A stretch of DNA of 64,000 nt from Cliona cf. orientalis. Taxonomy: Eukaryota; Porifera; Demospongiae; Clionaida; Clionaidae. The position numbers were made by a program, and so were the translations under genes. This document shows, piece by piece, positions 20,572 to 30,066 of this stretch (positions within the stretch are counted from its first letter, which is position 1; each line of letters opens with the position of its first letter). The notes below the pieces were generated by a model. That model made no database searches and was not told where the DNA came from. It was given only the letters and a program-made list of their open reading frames with translations. The stretch covers positions 2,170,001 to 2,234,000 of the forward strand of contig OZ005693.1 in the NCBI GenBank assembly GCA_963930775.1. Direction: 5' to 3'.

Positions 20572-21756
20572 ATGTTGCAACGAGTTATACCAGTGATCAC
20601 CCTTGCTTTCTTCTTCAGCGGTTTGCCAGTTACGACCAGCCAGAGTTGCATTCGCAATGAGCTTCTGGCAGCCATAGAGGAACTGGAGCATCGCAACCAA
20701 CCAGTGGTATCAACTCTATCAAATCAAAGTGGCAGCATAGGCCGTGCACAAATGGAAGAGCTCAATAGCACAATGCAGCAAGGCCTACAGGAAATCAAAG
20801 AACTACAAGAAAGAGTACAGAATATCAAGGAAGAATTACAAGGAGCACAAGAAGACATCAACGATAACTTAAAGGGCATGGAAGACAAGCTACAAGGAAT
20901 TCAACAATTGCTGTCAACCATCTTGAGCTTGCACTACAATCCAGGATATTCACCAAGCCACCCAGCCCACTCCTGTAAGGAGATCTATGACAGAAACACA
21001 AGCAGCCCTTCAGGATACTACTGGCTGGAGAGCAGCTCTGAACAGGCTATTCAAGAATACTGTGACATGGAGAGGACATGTGGTGGGGTGCAGGGAGGAT
21101 GGATGAAAGTGATAAACATTAATATGTCCAACTCCAGCAGCTCATGTCCCTCCGGACTTAAAACACTGACTAGCCCTAAACGACTGTGTGCTATGAACAT
21201 TGATGGAGCTGGCTGCTCTTCTGCATATCTTGATATCCAGGGAGTAGAATACTCCCGAGTGTGTGGTAAAATCATTGGATATCAACAGAAGACTCCAGAT
21301 GCCTTTAGGCCTTATTATAACAACCGTGCACTGACCATTGATCAGGCCTACGTAGATGGCATTAGTCTAACTCACGGACAAAATCCCAGGAAACACATAT
21401 GGACATTTGCTGCAGCAGTTCATGAGGTAATATCATCAGCTCCTCGGTCACTGTGTCCCTGTACTAACATTCACAACCAAGTAACCATACCAATCCCTCC
21501 TTATGTTGGCAATGACTATTTTTGCGACACAGCAAGTTCCCAAATTTATGAACATCGCTTTTACCCCGATGATCCTCTCTGGGATGGCCAGGGCTGTGGT
21601 CGACTCAACACTTGCTGTTCCTTCAACAACCCTCCTTGGTTTATGAAAAAGCTGCCAGCAAGCACTCATGACAACATTGAAGTGAGGCTGTGTTCTGATC
21701 AATCACGCCAAAGTGAAGATATTGTCTTTGAGACACTTGAATTGTACGTACAATAG
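20572..21756 (+). CDS. Fibrinogen-like secreted coiled-coil protein, array copy 3
   Basis: 394 aa in one exon. A signal peptide of about 24 residues (hydrophobic VIPVITLAFFFSGLPV, cleavage near TTSQ|SC) is followed by CIRNELLAAIEELEHRNQP and a heptad-rich coiled coil at about 60-125. The cysteine-rich domain runs from about 135 to 394 and opens like fibrinogen-related domains (SCKEIYDRN...SPSGYYWL...YCDMERTCGG...GGWMKV). It then carries SCPSGL, SPKRLC, GGCSS-type, VCGKIIGYQ, LCPCTNIHN, FCDTAS, DPLWDGQGCG, CCSFNNPPWF and VRLC, ending FETLELYVQ. Expected to be extracellular and oligomeric. Similar uncharacterised proteins are remembered from sponges and cnidarians. Ligand and role are unknown; a lectin or aggregation function is only a guess from the fold. 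AATAAA follows at about 21852. Confidence 0.85.
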   Translation: MLQRVIPVITLAFFFSGLPVTTSQSCIRNELLAAIEELEHRNQPVVSTLSNQSGSIGRAQMEELNSTMQQGLQEIKELQERVQNIKEELQGAQEDINDNLKGMEDKLQGIQQLLSTILSLHYNPGYSPSHPAHSCKEIYDRNTSSPSGYYWLESSSEQAIQEYCDMERTCGGVQGGWMKVININMSNSSSSCPSGLKTLTSPKRLCAMNIDGAGCSSAYLDIQGVEYSRVCGKIIGYQQKTPDAFRPYYNNRALTIDQAYVDGISLTHGQNPRKHIWTFAAAVHEVISSAPRSLCPCTNIHNQVTIPIPPYVGNDYFCDTASSQIYEHRFYPDDPLWDGQGCGRLNTCCSFNNPPWFMKKLPASTHDNIEVRLCSDQSRQSEDIVFETLELYVQ

Positions 21757-22377
21757 ATACCACATGATTATATTTTGCTTATTCAGTTATTTTGCACGCA
21801 CATACACAAAAGTGATTCTCTAAGTTTATAATAAGAAAGAAGCAATGAAGACAATAAACTAGCACACAAACTAAAATTAATGGTATTACTGCACAGTATA
21901 TAGCTACAATAGTAGACTAGGCATTGACATTTTTTTATGAACAAATAAAACAATCCAGTAGGTTAATACAAAATCAAACCCGGTACTGTTACTACATATT
22001 ATTATTATAGAGAAGAGACAAATCCTTATACTCATTCACTACCACCAACCACACTGCACTTACATGTAGTAAACAACCATTATGAAAATCCACTATCACC
22101 ACATCACTACATTACTACACCTACACAGGTGGTGGCAGCACACTGCACCAGAGTCTCCATTATGCATGGCTATAACTAATAAATTAGGGGAACAAGTGAC
22201 AAAGAAAATCAACCAAAGTGGTTGCAATGGTTACAATGCAGTGAGATCAACAACAGGTGGCCTGTAGGCTAAGTGATGCTGACTCCAACGTACCCACCCT
22301 ATATAAAGGATCCAAATTTTCACACTGCAATACTTGTTCCTACTCTAGGCCGCTAGTTGTAAAGAATAAGAGTCAAG
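21757..22377 (+). promoter_or_regulatory. Spacer and promoter of array copy 4
   Basis: The 3' flank of copy 3 (AATAAA signals near 21852 and 21943) leads into the upstream block GTGAGATCAACAACAGGTGG (22241) and TATAAA at 22302-22307, followed by GGATCCAAATTTTC. The ATG is 71 bp further on. The stretch 22100-22150 (CACCTACACAGGTGGTGGCA) is the same intergenic phrase into which the foldback element inserted upstream of copy 3. Confidence 0.6.
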
Positions 22378-23511
22378 ATGCTGCGACAAGTTATATTAGC
22401 GATCATACTTGCTTTCTTCTTTAGCCGTTTGCCAGTTACGTTAAGTCAGTGTTGCATTTGTAATGACTCAAATCAAAGTAGCAGCATAGGCCGTGCACAA
22501 ATGGAAGAACTCAATAGCACAATGCAGCTAGGCCTACAGGAAATCAGAGAACTACAAGAAAGAGTACAAAATATTAAGGAAGAATTGCAAGGAGTACAGG
22601 ACGATATCAATGATAACCTAAAAGAAGTTCAACAAGGCATGGAAGATAAACTACAAGAGATTCAGGGATTACTGTCAACCATTTTGAGCCTGCACTACAA
22701 TCCAGGATATTCACCAAGCCACCCAGCTCACTCCTGTAAGGAGATCTATGATAGAAACACAAGCAGTCCTTCAGGATACTACTGGCTGGTGAGCAGCTCT
22801 GAACAGGCTATTCAAGCATACTGTGACATGGAGAGGACGTGTGGTGGGGTGCAGGGAGGATGGATGAAAGTGATAAGTATCAATATGTCCAACTCCAGCA
22901 GCTCATGCCCCTCTGGACTTAAAACACTGACCAGCCCCAAACGACTGTGTGCTATGAACATTGATGGCGGTGGCTGCTCTTCTGCATATCTTAACGTCCA
23001 GGGAGTAGAATACTCCCGAGTGTGTGGCAAAATCATTGGATATCAACAAAAGTCTCCAGATGCCTTTGCGCAATATTACCACAACCGTGCACTGACCATT
23101 GATCAGGCCTACGTAGATGGCATTAGTCTAACTCATGGACACAGTCCCAGGAATCACATATGGACATTTGCTGCAGCACTTCATGAGGTACAAAATCCTT
23201 ACACTTACTGTCCCTGTACTAACACCTATAATCACGTTACCATACCAATCCCTCCATATGTCGGCAATGACTATTTCTGTGATACGGCCAGTGAACAATA
23301 TTTTGAGTATAAGTTTTACCCCGATGATCCTCTCTGGGATGGCCATGGCTGTGGTCAACTCAACACTTGCTGTTCCTTCAACAACCCTCCTTGGTTTATG
23401 AAGCAGCTGCCAGCAAGCACCCATGATAACACTGAAGTGAGGCTCTGCGCTGATCAAACAAGAAATGATGAAGATATTGTCTTCGAAACACTTGAGCTTT
23501 ATGTACAATAG
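22378..23511 (+). CDS. Fibrinogen-like secreted coiled-coil protein, array copy 4
   Basis: 377 aa, single exon, intact. Signal peptide MLRQVILAIILAFFFSRLPV with cleavage near TLSQ|CC. The AAIEELEHRNQP segment of copy 3 is absent. A coiled coil (about 30-110, with KEELQGVQDDINDNLKEV) precedes the domain from SCKEIYDRN (about 118) to FETLELYVQ. From FCDTASEQYFEYKFYP it resembles copies 5 and 6 more than copies 1-3, while the earlier part is of copy 3 type, suggesting mosaic ancestry. All the family cysteine motifs are present. Confidence 0.85.
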   Translation: MLRQVILAIILAFFFSRLPVTLSQCCICNDSNQSSSIGRAQMEELNSTMQLGLQEIRELQERVQNIKEELQGVQDDINDNLKEVQQGMEDKLQEIQGLLSTILSLHYNPGYSPSHPAHSCKEIYDRNTSSPSGYYWLVSSSEQAIQAYCDMERTCGGVQGGWMKVISINMSNSSSSCPSGLKTLTSPKRLCAMNIDGGGCSSAYLNVQGVEYSRVCGKIIGYQQKSPDAFAQYYHNRALTIDQAYVDGISLTHGHSPRNHIWTFAAALHEVQNPYTYCPCTNTYNHVTIPIPPYVGNDYFCDTASEQYFEYKFYPDDPLWDGHGCGQLNTCCSFNNPPWFMKQLPASTHDNTEVRLCADQTRNDEDIVFETLELYVQ

Positions 23512-24581
23512 GTGCTTATTACCAAGGGCTTGTGTACCCCATTACCAAATGTATGCATAAATAAAATTATACTGAATGGTGATTATTGCAAATACTAAGA
23601 AATTATTTGACAATTACAGGGTCTACCGTATAGCGCCTTAATTTCGCGGAACTTAAATTTCGCGGATAGCACTCTACAAAGTTTCGTTGAATAAATTTTG
23701 CGGTTCCGGCCTGGTATGGGCGCGCGCTCGTGGGCATTGGAAATTTTCGTTGAATAATTTTCGCGGAAACCATTGTATCCGCGAAAACAGCGAAAATTAA
23801 GTCCCACGAAATTTAAGTGCTATACGGTATACACATATTGCTATGTAATAAAATTAATGCAGTCCACCCAATGACACCTCAAGAATCGGCTTTGGCAACA
23901 GCAGTGGCAACTAGGCTCAGCAAAGTATTGTAATGATGTAAATTTATATTGAGTACCAATACACAAGTAAACATAAGCCTAACAGTAACTGGATATTGCA
24001 TTATTAAATTAGGCCATGCTAGCCATGAAAAAAATTACTGCCACAACAAAAGTATGTGGAGCAGCGGTGGGCTATATGGATGTGTCCACAAAAATTAATA
24101 CCAACTACAATTATTATTAAGGGACAAAAAGTATGACAATGGTACAAAGATTGTGGCTGGATAGCAGGGTCAAAGGTTAATGGGTATGGTATGCATTTTG
24201 TCCTCTGAGGTATTTTGATTCCCCAATAATACTCTACAAGGTATTCTGTATTAGCTAAATAAGCATAATTATATAGTTGGAATCTACACCAGATTCTGTT
24301 CTCAATAACATCGCTGTATTTCAAACGTCAACCTAGCTTAACTACTAAGGACTAACTCTCCTGCAAATATAAACATACTAGTGGGGGGCTACCCGGCAAC
24401 AAAGGCATCGTAGATCCTGTGATTCCGCTTTCCGCACACATCCATTAACCACATGATCTCCATGTACCACCCAGACATGGCTGGTCTAAATTTAATAATG
24501 ATTATTGTACTGAATGAGTTCTATAAAAAGCTATCCACAACTACATAAGATTATTATTGGAGTGAGACTTGAACTATCAAC
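23512..24581. other. Spacer with CCGTATAGC MITE and TATA box of copy 5
   Basis: It contains the MITE at 23624-23829, then AT-rich DNA with no gene. TATAAA at 24522-24527 stands 55 bp before the ATG of copy 5. The GTGAGATCAA block of copies 2-4 is not seen here, so copy 5 has a different proximal promoter. Confidence 0.55.
23624..23829. mobile_element. MITE with CCGTATAGC termini
   Basis: The ends are TACCGTATAGC and its complement GCTATACGGTA. Subterminal parts also mirror (CTTAATTTCG / CGAAAATTAAG, CTTAAATTTCG / CGAAATTTAAG). TA at both edges is consistent with a TA target. About 200 bp, non-coding, with several internal CGCGG motifs. Confidence 0.65.
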
Positions 24582-25538
24582 ATGGTACAACAATTTTTAC
24601 TAGTGACCATCCTCATTTTCGTCAAGCTACTGCCGTTCACATCAAGCAACAGCTGCTACTGCACTGAAGAGCTGGAGGGCATTCGAGATGAACTACACAC
24701 AGTAAAACAGCTACTCTCACAATCCCTAAGTTTAGGATATTCACCAAGCCACCCAGCTCACTCCTGTAAGGAGATCTACGATACCAACTCAGAGAGTCCT
24801 TCAGGATACTACTGGCTGGAGAGCAACTCTGAAGAGGTCACTCGAGTGTACTGTGACATGGAGAGGACGTGTGGAGGTATTGGTGGAGGTTGGATGAAAG
24901 TAATCAACACAGATGTGTCAAAAATATCTGACACATGCCCGACTGGGCTTCGCATGGTGACCAGCCCCAGACGGCTATGTACAAAGACGACTGATGAAAA
25001 AGGTTGCTCTTCAGCAAAGCTGGACGTGCACGGAGTGAAATACTCACAAGTGTGTGGCAAAATCATTGGCTACCAGTATGAGAGCACAGATGCCTTTGCA
25101 CCGTATTATAACAATCGTGCGCTGACAATAGATGATGCATATGTTGATGGTATTAGTTTGACTCATGGATCCAACCCAAGGAAGCATATATGGACCTTTG
25201 CTGCAGCACTCCATGAGATAAAGTCCTCATATCCTCACCACCTTTGTCCATGCACAAACATCCATAATCATGTCACCATACCAATCCCTCCATACGTCAG
25301 CAATGACTATTTTTGTGATACGGCCAGTGAGCAACATTTTGAGTACAAGTTTTACCCCGAGGATCCTCTCTGGGATGGCCAGGGCTGTGGTCGACTCAAC
25401 ACTTGCTGTTCCTTCAACAACCCTCCTTGGTTTATGAAGCAGCTGCCAATAAGCACTCATGACAACATTGAAATGAGGCTGTGTTCTGATTCAACATCCA
25501 AAATTGTCTTTGAAACACTTGATCTTTATGTACGATAA
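24582..25538 (+). CDS. Fibrinogen-like secreted protein, array copy 5 (short, nearly without coiled coil)
   Basis: 318 aa, single exon. Signal peptide MVQQFLLVTILIFVKLLPFT with cleavage near SSNS. Instead of the 70-residue coiled coil there is only CYCTEELEGIRDELHTVKQLLSQ-type sequence (about 27-50). The domain starts at SCKEIYDTNSESPSGYYWL (about 60). The middle part has its own version (TGLRMVTSPRRLC, KGCSSAKLDVHGVKYSQVC, YQYES), shared with copy 6, and the C-terminus is FETLDLYVR. Expected to be secreted, but with much less oligomerisation capacity than its neighbours. Confidence 0.85.
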   Translation: MVQQFLLVTILIFVKLLPFTSSNSCYCTEELEGIRDELHTVKQLLSQSLSLGYSPSHPAHSCKEIYDTNSESPSGYYWLESNSEEVTRVYCDMERTCGGIGGGWMKVINTDVSKISDTCPTGLRMVTSPRRLCTKTTDEKGCSSAKLDVHGVKYSQVCGKIIGYQYESTDAFAPYYNNRALTIDDAYVDGISLTHGSNPRKHIWTFAAALHEIKSSYPHHLCPCTNIHNHVTIPIPPYVSNDYFCDTASEQHFEYKFYPEDPLWDGQGCGRLNTCCSFNNPPWFMKQLPISTHDNIEMRLCSDSTSKIVFETLDLYVR

Positions 25539-25991
25539 TATTCCATATTTTTTTATCCCAGATGCTTAAGGATTCATAATGTGTGTATGTAGACTAGTTG
25601 CCCTATAGCTCGAGCCTATAAATCGCATATTATGTTTTGTATAAAGCTGATTACATGTGAAATACCATACTGACACAGGGCTGCTCTTAATGAAAATCCA
25701 CCAATGCCACAACAAAGTGTACCGTGGCATTGCGCAACTGTAGCTACCCAAAATTTAATATCAATGGTTTACTCAAGGGAAGATGGATAGGGAACCAGTA
25801 CAATCCAATGGCTGCGATTAATAGGTGGTCAGTAGTACTGGCTACCCATGCAACTGACTCCCACATACACACCTCATATAAACCATCATACATGCATAAT
25901 AGTGTACAGCCCAGTCTATTGTTCATACTCGAGCTATAAGCTATACCCTTGGCTATACACATTTGGATCAGAAAAAATATAGAAAGTTAAT
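25539..25991 (+). promoter_or_regulatory. Spacer and promoter of copy 6
   Basis: A shortened, diverged form of the array upstream region (GGTGGTCAGTAGTACTGGCT, ACTGACTCCCACATACACAC) ends in TATAAA at 25877-25882. The ATG is at 25992. The 5'-UTR is longer than in copies 3 and 4. Confidence 0.5.
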
Positions 25992-27152
25992 ATGTTGCAG
26001 CGGCCCATATCAGTGATCATCCTTGCTTTCTTCTTCAACCTACTGGCAGTTACATCCAGCCAGAGTTGCATTCGCAATGAACTTCTGGCAGCCATAGAGG
26101 AACTGGAGCATCGCAACCAACCAGTATCAACTCTAAGTCAAAATAGCAGCATTAGCTATGCACAAATGCAAGATATTAACAGCACAATACAGGAGGTCAG
26201 AGGTAAACTACAAGAAAGAATACAAAGTATCAAGGAAGAACTACAAGGTGTACAAGAAGATATTAACGATAAATTGAACGGCATGGAAGACAAGCTACAA
26301 GGAATTCAGGAATTGCTGTCAATCATTTTGAGTCTGCATTATAATCCAGGATATTCACCAAGCCACCCAGCCCACTCCTGTAAGGAGATCTATGTCAAAA
26401 ACACAAGCAGCCCTTCAGGATACTACTGGCTGGAGAGCAGCTCTGAACAGGCTATTCAAGCATATTGTGACATGGAGAGGACGTGTGGTGGGGTGCAGGG
26501 AGGATGGATGAAAGTGATCAACACCAACGTGTCCAATACGGCTGACACTTGCCCCACTGGACTTCGCATATTGACCAGCCCCAAACGACTGTGTACAAAG
26601 AAGACTGACCGAAAACGTTGCTCTTCAGCAAAACTGGATATGCACGGAGCGAAATACTCACAAGTGTGTGGCAAGATCATTGGCTACCAGTATGAGAGCA
26701 TGGACGCCTTTGCACCGTATTACAACAATCGTGGGCTGACAATAGATGATGCTTATGTCGATGGCATCAGTATGACTCATGGATTCAACCCAAGGAAGCA
26801 TATATGGACCTTCGCTGCAGCACTCCATGAGATAAAGTCCTCATACCCTCACCACCTATGTCCCTGCACAAACATCCATAATCATGTCACCATACCAATC
26901 CCTCCATACGTCGGTGATGACTATTTCTGTGATACGGCCAGTGAACAAAGATTTGAACAGATATTTTACCCCAATGATCCTCTCTGGGATGGCCAGGGCT
27001 GTGGTCGACTCAACACTTGCTGTTCCTTCAACAACCCTCCTTGGTTTATGAAGCAGCTGCCAGCAAGCACTCGTGACAACATTGAAATGAGGCTGTGTTC
27101 GGATTTGTCATCCAAAATTGTCTTTGAAACGCTTGATCTTTATGTACGTTAG
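25992..27152 (+). CDS. Fibrinogen-like secreted coiled-coil protein, array copy 6 (mosaic)
   Basis: 386 aa, single exon, intact. Residues 1 to about 165 (signal peptide MLQRPISVIILAFFFNLLAV, AAIEELEHRNQP, coiled coil with SIKEELQGVQEDIND, and SCKEIY to TCGGVQGGWMKV) follow the copy 2/3 type. From NTNVSNTADTCPTGL onward (SAKLDMHGAKYSQVC, YQYESMDAF, NNRGLTIDDAYVDG, FETLDLYVR) it follows copy 5. The join within the domain is best explained by unequal crossover or gene conversion. Last visible member of the array before the gap. Confidence 0.85.
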   Translation: MLQRPISVIILAFFFNLLAVTSSQSCIRNELLAAIEELEHRNQPVSTLSQNSSISYAQMQDINSTIQEVRGKLQERIQSIKEELQGVQEDINDKLNGMEDKLQGIQELLSIILSLHYNPGYSPSHPAHSCKEIYVKNTSSPSGYYWLESSSEQAIQAYCDMERTCGGVQGGWMKVINTNVSNTADTCPTGLRILTSPKRLCTKKTDRKRCSSAKLDMHGAKYSQVCGKIIGYQYESMDAFAPYYNNRGLTIDDAYVDGISMTHGFNPRKHIWTFAAALHEIKSSYPHHLCPCTNIHNHVTIPIPPYVGDDYFCDTASEQRFEQIFYPNDPLWDGQGCGRLNTCCSFNNPPWFMKQLPASTRDNIEMRLCSDLSSKIVFETLDLYVR

Positions 27153-28309
27153 AGTGCATAAATTTATTATCCTGGATGTGTTAAAATGAACCATAATTAT
27201 TCTCTTTGCTCTATTAATCATATCTTCTGCACCTTCGCTACTTGTAAGAATGTGATTACATGAAAAAATCCTAGTACTGAGTAAAGACTATACCAGTATG
27301 CAATATACCCGTATAGCAGGTACATGTAATTTTGGCAAGCATTTAATTTCACGAAATGGCTTGCCATTGGTTTCGGCAATTTAAATTTGGCAATCTGAAT
27401 CCTTGCTGCCATAGGCACGTGTGCCTCAATCTGGCGACTTTTAATTCGCAGATCTATACCAAATTCACCAAATCGCTAAATTAAAAAACTTCACTAAAGT
27501 TTCCCGCTATATACGGTACATGATTATTGTACCACAAGATTTAAATTAGGCATACAGCATACATTGTCAACAACGTAATACACACTGACAGAAGCTATTT
27601 GACCAAGCCTTAACAGAGCTTAATCAAAGATGTTTTGAGAGCTTCTACGAAATCCACACTACTACTGATCATGTGCTCCTGGTCCCTTGGTCAAATTGGT
27701 TAACCTTTAAACTTAAGCGACACCTAATCCAATTTAAGCTTTCAAATATAGCTACATGTACAGAGGTTCCTGAAGCTATGAAAATATCTTGGCTACTAGA
27801 TCTTTNNNNNNNNNNNNNNNNNNNNNNNNNNNNNNNNNNNNNNNNNNNNNNNNNNNNNNNNNNNNNNNNNNNNNNNNNNNNNNNNNNNNNNNNNNNNNNN
27901 NNNNNNNNNNNNNNNNNNNNNNNNNNNNNNNNNNNNNNNNNNNNNNNNNNNNNNNNNNNNNNNNNNNNNNNNNNNNNNNNNNNNNNNNNNNNNNNNNNNN
28001 NNNNNTGTGCAGACAAGTGGTTATGTTTGCAGCATTACTATTGTGGGTGTTAAGTAAACTTTGTGGATTTGGTCTAGTGCCTGCATAGTAGAGTTTTAAC
28101 TACGTAGCAGCATTTCTTTCACCAAGCGACCATTACCTACTACTAGTACTAGCTACACTCCTCCCACTTTCGCCCATTTTTGCGATCAACGCGACTAGCC
28201 AATCGCCAGAAGCAATTGGATTCCCTTTCTAATTAATGGAAACCCAACTCCTTTTATGGATATAGAGTAAAATTAGAATACAACATTACCGTGCTTCACT
28301 GAAGCCAAA
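27153..28309. other. Spacer with MITE remnant and a 200-N assembly gap
   Basis: A MITE-like segment lies at about 27307-27514. DNA from 27600 to 27805 is AT-rich and gives no recognisable gene. N run at 27806-28005 (a round 200, probably a placeholder of unknown true size). 28006-28309 is the upstream flank of the death-domain gene. Confidence 0.8.
27307..27514. mobile_element. Second CCGTATA-type MITE
   Basis: The ends CCCGTATAGCAGGTAC and CCGCTATATACGGTAC mirror each other imperfectly. The interior CCTTGCTGCCATAGGCACGT and the repeated GCCA/GGCAA words reappear inverted at about 38600-38770, which makes both members of one family. Confidence 0.55.
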
Positions 28310-29341
28310 ATGGCACTCGGTATGAAAGATCTAAAAACAGTATTGAATGAGTTGTCTGATGCAAAAAAAAGATGGATTAACCTAGGAATCCAACTTGATT
28401 TGCAACCAAGTATACTGGAGGATATCGGGCAGAAGTACAGAGAGGATATGAATGAATGCTTCCGTGAAATGATTGTTACTTGGTTGAGATCTTCAAGTGA
28501 GGTCCCTAAAACCTGGTCAACACTAGCTGGCGCCCTAAAAGCGCCATCAGTAGAGTTTGGGCATCTAGCCACACAAATTGAAAAAAAATACTGTCAGCAG
28601 CCCCAGGCTCAAGTTGGTGAAAAGCGGCCACACCCGAACAGTGATGAATCAGAATCAGATCCCAAGCGACCTTGTTTAAACAAAGGCTGTAACTGTGAGG
28701 AGTTGAAGAAACTTCTTCAAGCACATGATCAACGCATCCAAGAGCAGAACATACGATTAAATCATCTGGAAACTTCTATTCGAGCACTTGTAGAAGACAA
28801 CAATGATCTGAAAAAGGAAAATGCTAAGCTCAAGAGTCAATATAGTAAACTAGATCTCAAGAAACAAGCAAAGGAACACTTGGGTAAACTAGAGAAACAA
28901 GTAAAAGAATACTCAGAGCAGCTACAGAAACTCATGATACAACCATCAAAAGTAACTGAGTCTGCATCAAAGCCAACTCCAACAAAGACAAGTGAGGTAG
29001 ACGACAACATCCTTTGGATGCGACGAGTTCTCCACAAAGTCAGGGATGACTGGTATGACTTTGGCTGTGAATTTGAAGTAGGGTTGAACTTTTTGGATGA
29101 TATCAAGAGCAAGCACAGTGACGACTCAAAACACTGCTTGTTTTTGGTGCTTCGAGAGTGGCTAACACAACTTGAGGCTCGAGGTGACACAGAGTGTAAG
29201 ATATGCAAACTAATAGAAGTCTTGGAGTCGCCACTACTGGAACATGATGATATTGCTCAAACCCTTGATGAAGAATGGCATCTGGGATGCTTTTGGCGAG
29301 GGCTTATTAATCCATATAGTAGATTTTATGCTTTTAAATGA
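28310..29341 (+). CDS. Double death-domain adaptor-like protein
   Basis: 343 aa in one exon. Residues about 5-90 (LKTVLNELSDAKKRWINLGI...ILEDIGQKY...CFREMIVTWLRSS...TWSTLAGAL...) have the six-helix pattern and W/L spacing of a death domain. Residues 100-135 are a charged linker with a Cys pair. Residues 135-215 form a strong coiled coil (RIQEQNIRLNHLETSIRAL, LEKQVKEYSEQLQKL). Residues about 230-325 (MRRVLHKVRDDWYDFGCEF...FLDDIKSKH...FLVLREWLTQLE) look like a second, diverged death domain. Death domains mediate homotypic assembly in apoptosis and innate immune signalling, and many sponge proteins carry them. Partner and pathway are unknown. The ATG has a good context (AAAATGG). It is intronless, next to the gap. 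Confidence 0.7.
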   Translation: MALGMKDLKTVLNELSDAKKRWINLGIQLDLQPSILEDIGQKYREDMNECFREMIVTWLRSSSEVPKTWSTLAGALKAPSVEFGHLATQIEKKYCQQPQAQVGEKRPHPNSDESESDPKRPCLNKGCNCEELKKLLQAHDQRIQEQNIRLNHLETSIRALVEDNNDLKKENAKLKSQYSKLDLKKQAKEHLGKLEKQVKEYSEQLQKLMIQPSKVTESASKPTPTKTSEVDDNILWMRRVLHKVRDDWYDFGCEFEVGLNFLDDIKSKHSDDSKHCLFLVLREWLTQLEARGDTECKICKLIEVLESPLLEHDDIAQTLDEEWHLGCFWRGLINPYSRFYAFK

Positions 29342-30066
29342 TGCAATTTTTGAATTAACATTATTGACCACCTTCCCCTTTTTTGTATTACATAATTTAT
29401 TTGTATACACTATTAATTTTATCACAGAGTGTTTATAGAGTGAATGAAATACAACATGCACTATTTTATGATTTGATTTGAAATTGCCTTTATTTTACTT
29501 TTTATACACTTAATTAAGTAAGATGTTTTCGTTTCAAAGAATAATTCAATATACCATAATTCGCAAAAATTTCTTTTATTTTACATGAAATTATGAAAAA
29601 TTTTTTACATGAAAATAATTTAGACAGCGAATATATGGCGCACGCTTGAACTTGAATATGAACCAGGTGCCACATGTTCAGGGAGATCACTATAGATACA
29701 TCACCAGTAGCAATTTATGGTTATGAGGTAATAATGAGGAAACTATTATGACGTAACCAAATTACTTCTCTATACTGGGCACATGTAACATGTTACACAC
29801 TATTGATTCAATTGAATACACCCGGTACCCAGAAAACTTGTATTTCGCCATTTTTTTGTTACACACTATTGTTTCGATTGAATACACCCAGAAAAGTTCT
29901 ACTTCACCATCTTTATCGAGTAAGAGGCAGAATTTGAGCCAAGATGAGTGGACCCGGCCATGTGTACTTGCATGAACAAATGAAACTCTCCTTACCAGAT
30001 GGTGTGCTCATATAGTTAGGTACTATGTTAAGTTCCTTATAAAGCCATACCATCCACTCAAAATAC
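29342..30066. other. Spacer between death-domain gene and QARS1 fragment
   Basis: AT-rich. At about 29556-29640 there is a small palindromic remnant (ATACCATAATTCGC ... GCGAATATATGGCGC). GTTACACACTATTG...TTGAATACACCC occurs twice (29792-29825, 29859-29892). No further QARS1 exon was found on the minus strand, although the exon ending at 30067 demands one. Confidence 0.6.

Noticed and set aside
27673-28088. Coding frames crossing the N run
   Set aside because: They span undetermined bases and the sequenced flanks give no recognisable protein.
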